From Monocercomonoides exilis (Eukaryota > Preaxostyla > Oxymonadida > Polymastigidae): a DNA stretch of 64,000 nt. How positions within the stretch are numbered: the first letter of the stretch is position 1; each line of letters opens with the position of its first letter. Under the pieces are notes generated by a model. That model saw nothing but the letters and a program-made list of their open reading frames with translations. It was not told the DNA's origin and ran no database searches. Made by a program: the position numbers and the translations under genes. Location: NCBI GenBank assembly GCA_001643675.2, contig LSRY02000022.1, forward strand, positions 1,291,001-1,355,000, read 5' to 3'. This document shows positions 44,392 to 59,543 of this stretch, piece after piece.

Positions 44392-47370
44392 ATGATTGAG
44401 AACAATGACAAATCTGATTGTAGGTTCGGGTTAGACCGTGCTGAACCTGATGATTGTTGTTGTAGTTTTTGTGGTCATCTAATAGAAACTCAGGGAAAAA
44501 ACTTAATTTTTTAGTCATTTTTTCAGTCATTTTAACATGTCATTTTTGACCAAAAATTTGCCTTACCCCCGAGTTTGATGGGGGGTGCCCAGCCTCCAGT
44601 ATGTGGCCTTCGTAGAAGGCGGACGCGGAGCGGACGCCTTCTAAAACCTCGTTTCCTGCCTTTTCACAGGGCCTGCGCCCTGCAAAACCGACCCTTCTGG
44701 GGTCATATTTGACCAACACTGAAAATTTCATATATTCGTTCCTGTCACCTGGGCATTTCATCTGACAACCCCCACACCACCCCCACACCCCCCATACCCA
44801 CTGACACTCCCACTGTATATATCTGTTATAATGTCAGAATATCCTTTGATTTTTAATGAATTTTTCTTGTCATTTTTTTGAGTGAAGAAAAACAATAAAT
44901 ATTTTATATCTCACTGGAATGACTGATTTGGAGGGAGATATTTTGCCAGTGTGTTAGTTGTGAATTATGTGTAATAAAACAATATTGGAGAAAAAAAGAA
45001 AAAATTGAAAATTAATTAATTGAATATTATTGTTTTCATTCAGACAAGTCATTTGACTGAAAATATATAAAAATAATTTTTTAAAAAATAGAAAAATTTA
45101 GGTTGCAGTTAAAGTGCGTTGAAATATGCCTGAATTATCCCAACAAATATTAATAATTAATTATCACAAAATTATCAATCAACTTTTCTATCATGACTTA
45201 TAAAATAATTGAATGTTTATTTCTATTTATTCAAAAATAATAATAAAATAAATTTTTTAAAATCTATCATGCACTCGGTTAGGGTTAATTGTGACAAAAA
45301 CTCGTTTTTCAGACAAGCAACTACTGAGATATCATGATTTGTGATATTATCTGACAACTTTTCTGTCATGACTTATGAAAATATTTGATTTTTATTGAAA
45401 ATCCAGTCAAAAACAATGATAAAATAAATTTTTTAAAAATGATTGAGAACAATGACAAATCTGATTGTAGGTTCGGGTTAGACCGTGCTGAACCTGATGA
45501 TTGTTGTTGTAGTTTTTGTGGTCATCTAATAGAAACTCAGGGAAAAAACTTAATTTTTTAGTCATTTTTTCAGTCATTTTAACATGTCATTTTTGACCAA
45601 AAATTTGCCTTACCCCCGAGTTTGATGGGGGGTGCCCAGCCTCCAGTATGTGGCCTTCGTAGAAGGCGGACGCGGAGCGGACGCCTTCTAAAACCTCGTT
45701 TCCTGCCTTTTCACAGGGCCTGCGCCCTGCAAAACCGACCCTTCTGGGGTCATATTTGACCAACACTGAAAATTTCATATATTCGTTCCTGTCACCTGGG
45801 CATTTCATCTGACAACCCCCACACCACCCCCACACCCCCCATACCCACTGACACTCCCACTGTATATATCTGTTATAATGTCAGAATATCCTTTGATTTT
45901 TAATGAATTTTTCTTGTCATTTTTTTGAGTGAAGAAAAACAATAAATATTTTATATCTCACTGGAATGACTGATTTGGAGGGAGATATTTTGCCAGTGTG
46001 TTAGTTGTGAATTATGTGTAATAAAACAATATTGGAGAAAAAAAGAAAAAATTGAAAATTAATTAATTGAATATTATTGTTTTCATTCAGACAAGTCATT
46101 TGACTGAAAATATATAAAAATAATTTTTTAAAAAATAGAAAAATTTAGGTTGCAGTTAAAGTGCGTTGAAATATGCCTGAATTATCCCAACAAATATTAA
46201 TAATTAATTATCACAAAATTATCAATCAACTTTTCTATCATGACTTATAAAATAATTGAATGTTTATTTCTATTTATTCAAAAATAATAATAAAATAAAT
46301 TTTTTAAAATCTATCATGCACTCGGTTAGGGTTAATTGTGACAAAAACTCGTTTTTCAGACAAGCAACTACTGAGATATCATGATTTGTGATATTATCTG
46401 ACAACTTTTCTGTCATGACTTATGAAAATATTTGATTTTTATTGAAAATCCAGTCAAAAACAATGATAAAATAAATTTTTTAAAAATGATTGAGAACAAT
46501 GACAAATCTGATTGTAGGTTCGGGTTAGACCGTGCTGAACCTGATGATTGTTGTTGTAGTTTTTGTGGTCATCTAATAGAAACTCAGGGAAAAAACTTAA
46601 TTTTTTAGTCATTTTTTCAGTCATTTTAACATGTCATTTTTGACCAAAAATTTGCCTTACCCCCGAGTTTGATGGGGGGTGCCCAGCCTCCAGTATGTGG
46701 CCTTCGTAGAAGGCGGACGCGGAGCGGACGCCTTCTAAAACCTCGTTTCCTGCCTTTTCACAGGGCCTGCGCCCCCCAAAACGGGCCCTTCTGGGGTCAT
46801 ATTTGACCAACACTGAAAATTTCATATATTCGTTCCTGTCACCTGGGCATTTCATCTGACAACCCCCACACCACCCCCACACCCCCCATACCCACTGACA
46901 CTCCCACTGTATATATCTGTTATAATGTCAGAATATCCTTTGATTTTTAATGAATTTTTCTTGTCATTTTTTTGAGTGAAGAAAAACAATAAATATTTTA
47001 TATCTCACTGGAATGACTGATTTGGAGGGAGATATTTTGCCAGTGTGTTAGTTGTGAATTATGTGTAATAAAACAATATTGGAGAAAAAAAGAAAAAATT
47101 GAAAATTAATTAATTGAATATTATTGTTGTCATTCAACCAAGTCATTTGACTGAAAATATAAAAAAATAATTTTTTAAAAAATAGAAAAATTTAGGTTGC
47201 AGTTAAAGTGCGTTGAAATATGCCTGAATTATCCCAACAAATATTAATAATTAATTATCACAAAATTATCAATCAACTTTTCTATCATGACTTATAATAT
47301 TATTGAATGTTTATTTCTGTTTATTCAAAAATAATAATAAAATAAATTTTTTAAAATCTATCATGCACTC

Positions 47371-50300
47371 GGTTAGGGTTAATTGTGACAAAAACTAATT
47401 TTTTTGAAAAGAAACTACTGAGATATCATGACTTATCACTTTATCTTACAACTTTTCTATCATGACTTATGAAAATATTGAAATTTCATTGAAAATCCAG
47501 TCAAAAACAATGAAAAAATAAATTTTTTAAAAATGATTGAGAACAATGACAAATATGCTTGTAGGTTCGGGTTAGACCGTGCTGAACCTGATGATTGTTG
47601 TTGTAGTTTTTATGGTCATCTTATTGAAACTCAGGGAAAAAACTTAATTTTTTATGAAATTATTCAGTCATTTTAACTTATAATTTTTGACCAAAAATTT
47701 GCCTTACCCCCGGGTTTGATGGGGGGTGTCCTATGAGCAGTATGTGGCCTTCGTAGAAGGCGGACGCGGAGCGGACGCCTTCTAAAACCTCAATTCCTGC
47801 CTTTTCACAGGGCCTGCGCTCTGCAAAACCGACCCTTCTGTCTGGCCCAACCCACAAAAATCAAATTTTCATATATTCGTTCCTGGCCCCTGGGCATTCC
47901 ATGTGACAACCCCCACACCACCCCCACACCCCCCATCCCCACTGACACTCCCACTGTATATATCTGTTCTAATGTCAGAATAACCGTTGATTTTTAATGA
48001 ATTTTTCTTGTCATTTTTCTGAGTGAAGAAAAACAATAAATATTTTATATCTCACTGGAATGACTGATTTGGAGGGAGATATTTTGCCAGTGTGTTAGTT
48101 GTGAATTATGTGTAATAATACAATATTGGAGAAAAAAAGAAAAAATTGAAAATTAATTAATTGAATATTATTGTTGTCATTCAACCAAGTCATTTGACTG
48201 AAAATATAAAAAAATAATTTTTTAAAAAATAGAAAAATTTAGGTTGCAGTTAAAGTGCGTTGAAATATGCCTGAATTATCCCAACAAATATTAATAATTA
48301 ATTATCACAAAATTATCAATCAACTTTTCTATCATGACTTATAATATTATTGAATGTTTATTTCTGTTTATTCAAAAATAATAATAAAATAAATTTTTTA
48401 AAATCTATCATGCACTCGGTTAGGGTTAATTGTGACAAAAACTAATTTTTTTGAAAAGAAACTACTGAGATATCATGACTTATCACTTTATCTTACAACT
48501 TTTCTATCATGACTTATGAAAATATTGAAATTTCATTGAAAATCCAGTCAAAAACAATGAAAAAATAAATTTTTTAAAAATGATTGAGAACAATGACAAA
48601 TATGCTTGTAGGTTCGGGTTAGACCGTGCTGAACCTGATGATTGTTGTTGTAGTTTTTATGGTCATCTTATTGAAACTCAGGGAAAAAACTTAATTTTTT
48701 ATGAAATTATTCAGTCATTTTAACTTATAATTTTTGACCAAAAATTTGCCTTACCCCCGGGTTTGATGGGGGGTGTCCTATGAGCAGTATGTGGCCTTCG
48801 TAGAAGGCGGACGCGGAGCGGACGCCTTCTAAAACCTCAATTCCTGCCTTTTCACAGGGCCTGCGCTCTGCAAAACCGACCCTTCTGTCTGGCCCAACCC
48901 ACAAAAATCAAATTTTCATATATTCGTTCCTGGCCCCTGGGCATTCCATGTGACAACCCCCACACCACCCCCACACCCCCATCCCCACTGACACTCCCAC
49001 TGTATATATCTGTTCTAATGTCAGAATAACCGTTGATTTTTAATGAATTTTTCTTGTCATTTTTCTGAGTGAAGAAAAACAATAAATATTTTATATCTCA
49101 CTGGAATGACTGATTTGGAGGGAGATATTTTGCCAGTGTGTTAGTTGTGAATTATGTGTAATAATACAATATTGGAGAAAAAAAAGAAAAAATTGAAAAT
49201 TAATTAATTGAATATTATTGTTGTCATTCAACCAAGTCATTTGACTGAAAATATAAAAAAATAATTTTTTAAAAAATAGAAAAATTTAGGTTGCAGTTAA
49301 AGTGCGTTGAAATATGCCTGAATTATCCCAACAAATATTAATAATTAATTATCACAAAATTATCAATCAACTTTTCTATCATGACTTATAATATTATTGA
49401 ATGTTTATTTCTGTTTATTCAAAAATAATAATAAAATAAATTTTTTAAAAATCTATCATGCACTCGGTTAGGGTTAATTGTGACAAAAACTAATTTTTTT
49501 GAAAAGAAACTACTGAGATATCATGACTTATCACTTTATCTTACAACTTTTCTATCATGACTTATGAAAATATTGAAATTTCATTGAAAATCCAGTCAAA
49601 AACAATGAAAAAATAAATTTTTTAAAAATGATTGAGAACAATGACAAATATGCTTGTAGGTTCGGGTTAGACCGTGCTGAACCTGATGATTGTTGTTGTA
49701 GTTTTTATGGTCATCTTATTGAAACTCAGGGAAAAAACTTAATTTTTTATGAAATTATTCAGTCATTTTAACTTATAATTTTTGACCAAAAATTTGCCTT
49801 ACCCCCGGGTTTGATGGGGGGTGTCCTATGAGCAGTATGTGGCCTTCGTAGAAGGCGGACGCGGAGCGGACGCCTTCTAAAACCTCAATTCCTGCCTTTT
49901 CACAGGGCCTGCGCTCTGCAAAACCGACCCTTCTGTCTGGCCCAACCCACAAAAATCAAATTTTCATATATTCGTTCCTGGCCCCTGGGCATTCCATGTG
50001 ACAACCCCCACACCACCCCCACACCCCCCATCCCCACTGACACTCCCACTGTATATATCTGTTCTAATGTCAGAATAACCGTTGATTTTTAATGAATTTT
50101 TCTTGTCATTTTTCTGAGTGAAGAAAAACAATAAATATTTTATATCTCACTGGAATGACTGATTTGGAGGGAGATATTTTGCCAGTGTGTTAGTTGTGAA
50201 TTATGTGTAATAATACAATATTGGAGAAAAAAAAGAAAAAATTGAAAATTAATTAATTGAATATTATTGTTGTCATTCAACCAAGTCATTTGACTGAAAA

Positions 50301-53300
50301 TATAAAAAAATAATTTTTTAAAAAATAGAAAAATTTAGGTTGCAGTTAAAGTGCGTTGAAATATGCCTGAATTATCCCAACAAATATTAATAATTAATTA
50401 TCACAAAATTATCAATCAACTTTTCTATCATGACTTATAATATTATTGAATGTTTATTTCTGTTTATTCAAAAATAATAATAAAATAAATTTTTTAAAAT
50501 CTATCATGCACTCGGTTAGGGTTAATTGTGACAAAAACTAATTTTTTGAAAAGAAACTACTGAGATATCATGACTTATCACTTTATCTTACAACTTTTCT
50601 ATCATGACTTATGAAAATATTGAAATTTCATTGAAAATCCAGTCAAAAACAATGAAAAAATAAATTTTTTAAAAATGATTGAGAACAATGACAAATATGC
50701 TTGTAGGTTCGGGTTAGACCGTGCTGAACCTGATGATTGTTGTTGTAGTTTTTATGGTCATCTTATTGAAACTCAGGGAAAAAACTTAATTTTTTATGAA
50801 ATTATTCAGTCATTTTAACTTATAATTTTTGACCAAAAATTTGCCTTACCCCCGGGTTTGATGGGGGGTGTCCTATGAGCAGTATGTGGCCTTCGTAGAA
50901 GGCGGACGCGGAGCGGACGCCTTCTAAAACCTCAATTCCTGCCTTTTCACAGGGCCTGCGCTCTGCAAAACCGACCCTTCTGTCTGGCCCAACCCACAAA
51001 AATCAAATTTTCATATATTCGTTCCTGGCCCCTGGGCATTCCATGTGACAACCCCCACACCACCCCCACACCCCCCATCCCCACTGACACTCCCACTGTA
51101 TATATCTGTTCTAATGTCAGAATAACCGTTGATTTTTAATGAATTTTTCTTGTCATTTTTCTGAGTGAAGAAAAACAATAAATATTTTATATCTCACTGG
51201 AATGACTGATTTGGAGGGAGATATTTTGCCAGTGTGTTAGTTGTGAATTATGTGTAATAATACAATATTGGAGAAAAAAAGAAAAAATTGAAAATTAATT
51301 AATTGAATATTATTGTTGTCATTCAACCAAGTCATTTGACTGAAAATATAAAAAATAATTTTTTAAAAAATAGAAAAATTTAGGTTGCAGTTAAAGTGCG
51401 TTGAAATATGCCTGAATTATCCCAACAAATATTAATAATTAATTATCACAAAATTATCAATCAACTTTTCTATCATGACTTATAATATTATTGAATGTTT
51501 ATTTCTGTTTATTCAAAAATAATAATAAAATAAATTTTTTAAAATCTATCATGCACTCGGTTAGGGTTAATTGTGACAAAAACTAATTTTTTGAAAAGAA
51601 ACTACTGAGATATCATGACTTATCACTTTATCTTACAACTTTTCTATCATGACTTATGAAAATATTGAAATTTCATTGAAAATCCAGTCAAAAACAATGA
51701 AAAAATAAATTTTTTAAAAATGATTGAGAACAATGACAAATATGCTTGTAGGTTCGGGTTAGACCGTGCTGAACCTGATGATTGTTGTTGTAGTTTTTAT
51801 GGTCATCTTATTGAAACTCAGGGAAAAAACTTAATTTTTTATGAAATTATTCAGTCATTTTAACTTATAATTTTTGACCAAAAATTTGCCTTACCCCCGG
51901 GTTTGATGGGGGGTGTCCTATGAGCAGTATGTGGCCTTCGTAGAAGGCGGACGCGGAGCGGACGCCTTCTAAAACCTCAATTCCTGCCTTTTCACAGGGC
52001 CTGCGCTCTGCAAAACCGACCCTTCTGTCTGGCCCAACCCACAAAAATCAAATTTTCATATATTCGTTCCTGGCCCCTGGGCATTCCATGTGACAACCCC
52101 CACACCACCCCCACACCCCCCATCCCCACTGACACTCCCACTGTATATATCTGTTCTAATGTCAGAATAACCGTTGATTTTTAATGAATTTTTCTTGTCA
52201 TTTTTCTGAGTGAAGAAAAACAATAAATATTTTATATCTCACTGGAATGACTGATTTGGAGGGAGATATTTTGCCAGTGTGTTAGTTGTGAATTATGTGT
52301 AATAATACAATATTGGAGAAAAAAAAGAAAAAATTGAAAATTAATTAATTGAATATTATTGTTGTCATTCAACCAAGTCATTTGACTGAAAATATAAAAA
52401 AATAATTTTTTAAAAAATAGAAAAATTTAGGTTGCAGTTAAAGTGCGTTGAAATATGCCTGAATTATCCCAACAAATATTAATAATTAATTATCACAAAA
52501 TTATCAATCAACTTTTCTATCATGACTTATAATATTATTGAATGTTTATTTCTGTTTATTCAAAAATAATAATAAAATAAATTTTTTAAAATCTATCATG
52601 CACTCGGTTAGGGTTAATTGTGACAAAAACTAATTTTTTTGAAAAGAAACTACTGAGATATCATGACTTATCACTTTATCTTACAACTTTTCTATCATGA
52701 CTTATGAAAATATTGAAATTTCATTGAAAATCCAGTCAAAAACAATGAAAAAATAAATTTTTTAAAAATGATTGAGAACAATGACAAATATGCTTGTAGG
52801 TTCGGGTTAGACCGTGCTGAACCTGATGATTGTTGTTGTAGTTTTTATGGTCATCTTATTGAAACTCAGGGAAAAAACTTAATTTTTTATGAAATTATTC
52901 AGTCATTTTAACTTATAATTTTTGACCAAAAATTTGCCTTACCCCCGGGTTTGATGGGGGGTGTCCTATGAGCAGTATGTGGCCTTCGTAGAAGGCGGAC
53001 GCGGAGCGGACGCCTTCTAAAACCTCAATTCCTGCCTTTTCACAGGGCCTGCGCTCTGCAAAACCGACCCTTCTGTCTGGCCCAACCCACAAAAATCAAA
53101 TTTTCATATATTCGTTCCTGGCCCCTGGGCATTCCATGTGACAACCCCCACACCACCCCCACACCCCCATCCCCACTGACACTCCCACTGTATATATCTG
53201 TTCTAATGTCAGAATAACCGTTGATTTTTAATGAATTTTTCTTGTCATTTTTCTGAGTGAAGAAAAACAATAAATATTTTATATCTCACTGGAATGACTG

Positions 53301-56300
53301 ATTTGGAGGGAGATATTTTGCCAGTGTGTTAGTTGTGAATTATGTGTAATAATACAATATTGGAGAAAAAAAAGAAAAAATTGAAAATTAATTAATTGAA
53401 TATTATTGTTGTCATTCAACCAAGTCATTTGACTGAAAATATAAAAAAATAATTTTTTAAAAAATAGAAAAATTTAGGTTGCAGTTAAAGTGCGTTGAAA
53501 TATGCCTGAATTATCCCAACAAATATTAATAATTAATTATCACAAAATTATCAATCAACTTTTCTATCATGACTTATAATATTATTGAATGTTTATTTCT
53601 GTTTATTCAAAAATAATAATAAAATAAATTTTTTAAAATCTATCATGCACTCGGTTAGGGTTAATTGTGACAAAAACTAATTTTTTGAAAAGAAACTACT
53701 GAGATATCATGACTTATCACTTTATCTTACAACTTTTCTATCATGACTTATGAAAATATTGAAATTTCATTGAAAATCCAGTCAAAAACAATGAAAAAAT
53801 AAATTTTTTAAAAATGATTGAGAACAATGACAAATATGCTTGTAGGTTCGGGTTAGACCGTGCTGAACCTGATGATTGTTGTTGTAGTTTTTATGGTCAT
53901 CTTATTGAAACTCAGGGAAAAAACTTAATTTTTTATGAAATTATTCAGTCATTTTAACTTATAATTTTTGACCAAAAATTTGCCTTACCCCCGGGTTTGA
54001 TGGGGGGTGTCCTATGAGCAGTATGTGGCCTTCGTAGAAGGCGGACGCGGAGCGGACGCCTTCTAAAACCTCAATTCCTGCCTTTTCACAGGGCCTGCGC
54101 TCTGCAAAACCGACCCTTCTGTCTGGCCCAACCCACAAAAATCAAATTTTCATATATTCGTTCCTGGCCCCTGGGCATTCCATGTGACAACCCCCACACC
54201 ACCCCCACACCCCCATCCCCACTGACACTCCCACTGTATATATCTGTTCTAATGTCAGAATAACCGTTGATTTTTAATGAATTTTTCTTGTCATTTTTCT
54301 GAGTGAAGAAAAACAATAAATATTTTATATCTCACTGGAATGACTGATTTGGAGGGAGATATTTTGCCAGTGTGTTAGTTGTGAATTATGTGTAATAATA
54401 CAATATTGGAGAAAAAAAAGAAAAAATTGAAAATTAATTAATTGAATATTATTGTTGTCATTCAACCAAGTCATTTGACTGAAAATATAAAAAATAATTT
54501 TTTAAAAAATAGAAAAATTTAGGTTGCAGTTAAAGTGCGTTGAAATATGCCTGAATTATCCCAACAAATATTAATAATTAATTATCACAAAATTATCAAT
54601 CAACTTTTCTATCATGACTTATAATATTATTGAATGTTTATTTCTGTTTATTCAAAAATAATAATAAAATAAATTTTTTAAAATCTATCATGCACTCGGT
54701 TAGGGTTAATTGTGACAAAAACTAATTTTTTGAAAAGAAACTACTGAGATATCATGACTTATCACTTTATCTTACAACTTTTCTATCATGACTTATGAAA
54801 ATATTGAAATTTCATTGAAAATCCAGTCAAAAACAATGAAAAAATAAATTTTTTAAAAATGATTGAGAACAATGACAAATATGCTTGTAGGTTCGGGTTA
54901 GACCGTGCTGAACCTGATGATTGTTGTTGTAGTTTTTATGGTCATCTTATTGAAACTCAGGGAAAAAACTTAATTTTTTATGAAATTATTCAGTCATTTT
55001 AACTTATAATTTTTGACCAAAAATTTGCCTTACCCCCGGGTTTGATGGGGGGTGTCCTATGAGCAGTATGTGGCCTTCGTAGAAGGCGGACGCGGAGCGG
55101 ACGCCTTCTAAAACCTCAATTCCTGCCTTTTCACAGGGCCTGCGCTCTGCAAAACCGACCCTTCTGTCTGGCCCAACCCACAAAAATCAAATTTTCATAT
55201 ATTCGTTCCTGGCCCCTGGGCATTCCATGTGACAACCCCCACACCACCCCCACACCCCCATCCCCACTGACACTCCCACTGTATATATCTGTTCTAATGT
55301 CAGAATAACCGTTGATTTTTAATGAATTTTTCTTGTCATTTTTCTGAGTGAAGAAAAACAATAAATATTTTATATCTCACTGGAATGACTGATTTGGAGG
55401 GAGATATTTTGCCAGTGTGTTAGTTGTGAATTATGTGTAATAATACAATATTGGAGAAAAAAAAGAAAAAATTGAAAATTAATTAATTGAATATTATTGT
55501 TGTCATTCAACCAAGTCATTTGACTGAAAATATAAAAAAATAATTTTTTAAAAAATAGAAAAATTTAGGTTGCAGTTAAAGTGCGTTGAAATATGCCTGA
55601 ATTATCCCAACAAATATTAATAATTAATTATCACAAAATTATCAATCAACTTTTCTATCATGACTTATAATATTATTGAATGTTTATTTCTGTTTATTCA
55701 AAAATAATAATAAAATAAATTTTTTAAAATCTATCATGCACTCGGTTAGGGTTAATTGTGACAAAAACTAATTTTTTTGAAAAGAAACTACTGAGATATC
55801 ATGACTTATCACTTTATCTTACAACTTTTCTATCATGACTTATGAAAATATTGAAATTTCATTGAAAATCCAGTCAAAAACAATGAAAAAATAAATTTTT
55901 TAAAAATGATTGAGAACAATGACAAATATGCTTGTAGGTTCGGGTTAGACCGTGCTGAACCTGATGATTGTTGTTGTAGTTTTTATGGTCATCTTATTGA
56001 AACTCAGGGAAAAAACTTAATTTTTTATGAAATTATTCAGTCATTTTAACTTATAATTTTTGACCAAAAATTTGCCTTACCCCCGGGTTTGATGGGGGGT
56101 GTCCTATGAGCAGTATGTGGCCTTCGTAGAAGGCGGACGCGGAGCGGACGCCTTCTAAAACCTCAATTCCTGCCTTTTCACAGGGCCTGCGCTCTGCAAA
56201 ACCGACCCTTCTGTCTGGCCCAACCCACAAAAATCAAATTTTCATATATTCGTTCCTGGCCCCTGGGCATTCCATGTGACAACCCCCACACCACCCCCAC

Positions 56301-56791
56301 ACCCCCCATCCCCACTGACACTCCCACTGTATATATCTGTTCTAATGTCAGAATAACCGTTGATTTTTAATGAATTTTTCTTGTCATTTTTCTGAGTGAA
56401 GAAAAACAATAAATATTTTATATCTCACTGGAATGACTGATTTGGAGGGAGATATTTTGCCAGTGTGTTAGTTGTGAATTATGTGTAATAATACAATATT
56501 GGAGAAAAAAAAGAAAAAATTGAAAATTAATTAATTGAATATTATTGTTGTCATTCAACCAAGTCATTTGACTGAAAATATAAAAAAATAATTTTTTAAA
56601 AAATAGAAAAATTTAGGTTGCAGTTAAAGTGCGTTGAAATATGCCTGAATTATCCCAACAAATATTAATAATTAATTATCACAAAATTATCAATCAACTT
56701 TTCTATCATGACTTATAATATTATTGAATGTTTATTTCTGTTTATTCAAAAATAATAATAAAATAAATTTTTTAAAATCTATCATGCACTC
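47371..56791. repeat. Array class B (9 units)
   Basis: Units of 1045-1048 bp. They differ among themselves mainly in homopolymer lengths (for example six or seven T after ACTAA, five or six C in the C-rich tract). Diagnostic: CTATGAGCAGTATG and TTCTGTCTGGCCCAACCC. Confidence 0.9.
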
Positions 56792-59543
56792 GGTTAGGGT
56801 TAATTGTGACAAAAACTCGTTTTTGAGACAAGAAACTACTGAGATATCACGACTTGTGATATTATTTCACAACTTTTCTGTCATGACTTATGAAAATATG
56901 TGATATTCAGTGAAATATCAGACAAAAACAATGAAAAAATAAATTTTTTAAAAATGATTGAGAACAATGACAAATATGACTGTAGGTTCGGGTTAGACCG
57001 TGCTGAACCCAATGATTGTTGTTGTAGTTTTTATGGTCATCTTATAGAAACTCAGGGAAATATTTGAAATTTTTATGATTTTTGAGTCATTTTTTGAGTT
57101 ATTTTTTTATGAAAAATTTGCCTTACCCCCGAGTTTCATGGGGGGTGCCCTATGAGCAGTATGTGGCCTTCGTAGAAGGCGGACGCGGAGCGGACGCCTT
57201 CTAAAACCTCATTTCCTGCCTTTTCACAGGGCCTGCGCCCTGCAAAACGGACCCTTCTGTCTGGGCCAACCCACAAAAATCAAATTTTCATAAATTCGTT
57301 CCTGGCCCCTGGGCATTTCATCTGACAACCCCCACACCACCCCCACACCCCCCATCCCCACTGACACTCCCACTGTATATATCTCTTATAATGTTGGAAT
57401 AACCTTTGATTTTTAATGAATTTTTCTTGTCATTTTTCTGAGTGAAGAAAAACAATAAATATTTTATATCTCACTGGAATGACTGATTTGGAGGGAGATA
57501 TTTTGCCAGTGTGTTAGTTGTGAATTATGTGTAATAATATAATATTGGAGAAAAAAAAGAAAAAATTGAAAATTAATTAATTGAATATTATTGTTGTCAT
57601 TCAACTAAGTCATTTGACTGAAAATATAAAAAAATAATTTTTTAAAAAATAGAAAAATTTAGGTTGCAGTTAAAGTGCGTTGAAATATGCCTGAATTATC
57701 CCAACAAATATTAATAATTGATTATCACAAAATTATCAATCAATTTCTCTATCATGACTTATAAAATAATTGAATGTTTATTTCTGTTTATTCAAAAATA
57801 ATAATAAAATAAATTTTTTAAAATCTATCATGCACTCGGTTAGGGTTAATTGTGACAAAAACTCGTTTTTGAGACAAGAAACTACTGAGATATCACGACT
57901 TGTGATATTATTTCACAACTTTTCTGTCATGACTTATGAAAATATGTGATATTCAGTGAAATATCAGACAAAAACAATGAAAAAATAAATTTTTTAAAAA
58001 TGATTGAGAACAATGACAAATATGCTTGTAGGTTCGGGTTAGACCGTGCTGAACCTGATGATTGTTGTTGTAGTTTTTATGGTCATCTTATAGAAACTCA
58101 GGGAAATATTTGAAATTTTTATGATTTTTGAGTCATTTTTTGAGTTATTTTTTTATGAAAAATTTGCCTTACCCCCGAGTTTCATGGGGGGTGCCCTATG
58201 AGCAGTATGTGGCCTTCGTAGAAGGCGGACGCGGAGCGGACGCCTTCTAAAACCTCATTTCCTGCCTTTTCACAGGGCCTGCGCCCTGCAAAACGGACCC
58301 TTCTGTCTGGGCCAACCCACAAAAATCAAATTTTCATAAATTCGTTCCTGGCCCCTGGGCATTTCATCTGACAACCCCCACACCACCCCCACACCCCCCA
58401 TCCCCACTCACACTCCCACTGTATATATCTCTTATAATGTTGGAATAACCTTTGATTTTTAATGAATTTTTCTTGTCATTTTTCTGAGTGAAGAAAAACA
58501 ATAAATATTTTATATCTCACTGGAATGACTGATTTGGAGGGAGATATTTTGCCAGTGTGTTAGTTGTGAATTATGTGTAATAATATAATATTGGAGAAAA
58601 AAAAGAAAAAATTGAAAATTAATTAATTGAATATTATTGTTGTCATTCAACTAAGTCATTTGACTGAAAATATAAAAAAATAATTTTTTAAAAAATAGAA
58701 AAATTTAGGTTGCAGTTAAAGTGCGTTGAAATATGCCTGAATTATCCCAACAAATATTAATAATTGATTATCACAAAATTATCAATCAATTTCTCTATCA
58801 TGACTTATAAAATAATTGAATGTTTATTTCTGTTTATTCAAAAATAATAATAAAATAAATTTTTTAAAATCTATCATGCACTCGGTTAGGGTTAATTGTG
58901 ACAAAAACTCGTTTTTGAGACAAGAAACTACTGAGATATCACGACTTGTGATATTATTTCACAACTTTTCTGTCATGACTTATGAAAATATGTGATATTC
59001 AGTGAAATATCAGACAAAAACAATGAAAAAATAAATTTTTTAAAAATGATTGAGAACAATGACAAATATGACTGTAGGTTCGGGTTAGACCGTGCTGAAC
59101 CCAATGATTGTTGTTGTAGTTTTTATGGTCATCTTATAGAAACTCAGGGAAATATTTGAAATTTTTATGATTTTTGAGTCATTTTTTGAGTTATTTTTTT
59201 ATGAAAAATTTGCCTTACCCCCGAGTTTCATGGGGGGTGCCCTATGAGCAGTATGTGGCCTTCGTAGAAGGCGGACGCGGAGCGGACGCCTTCTAAAACC
59301 TCAATTCCTGCCTTTTCACAGGGCCTGCGCCCTGCAAAACGGACCCTTCTGTCTGGCCCAACCCACAAAAATCAAATTTTCATATATTCGTTCCTGTCAC
59401 CTAGACATTTCATCTGACTACCCCCACACCACACCCACACCCCCCATACCCACTCACACTCCCACTGTATATATCTGTTATAATGTTAGAATAACCTTTG
59501 ATTTTTAATGAATTTTTCATTGAATTTTTTGAGTGAAGAAAAA
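56792..59543. repeat. Array class C (2 full units and 1 partial)
   Basis: Units of about 1046 bp with ACTCGTTTTTGAGACAAG and a GGAAATATTTGAAATTTTTA segment. The third is cut near 59543, where sequence changes to a block not found in the array. Confidence 0.9.

Larger units (their letters stand above)
36030..47370. repeat. Array class A (11 units)
   Basis: Ten units of 1047 bp and one of 871 bp. They appear identical by eye except the last (46324-47370), which has changes near 46774 and turns into class B sequence in its distal third (GTTGTCATTCAACCAAG in place of GTTTTCATTCAGACAAG). Diagnostic: CCCAGCCTCCAGTATG and GGGGTCATATTTGACC. Confidence 0.9.
36030..59543. repeat. Tandem array, unit about 1047 bp, about 23 copies
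   Basis: Units start at GGTTAGGGTTAATTGTGAC. Starts were read at 36030, 37077, 38124, 39171, 40218, 41265, 42312, 43359, 45277, 46324, 47371, 48418, 49466, 50514, 51559, 52606, 53653, 54698, 55744, 56792, 57838 and 58884. One unit without this motif lies between 43359 and 45277. Each unit has an AT-rich part and a GC-rich core of about 250 bp. The core carries a strong hairpin, a second hairpin and a C-rich tract. No unit has a frame longer than 82 codons, and those frames are not conserved between classes, so the array is non-coding. Its right end leads into LSU rRNA sequence, which suggests an rDNA-linked spacer. Confidence 0.95.

Noticed and set aside
36340-46882. 82-codon minus-strand frames repeated in class A units (and 76-codon ones in class B)
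   Set aside because: They recur only because the DNA repeats. They are absent or different in other classes and overlap the hairpins and the C-rich tract, so no coding signal is seen.
36030-59543. CRISPR-like or satellite-encoded spacer system
   Set aside because: Units are about 1 kb and near-identical with no unique spacers. This is a eukaryotic tandem array.
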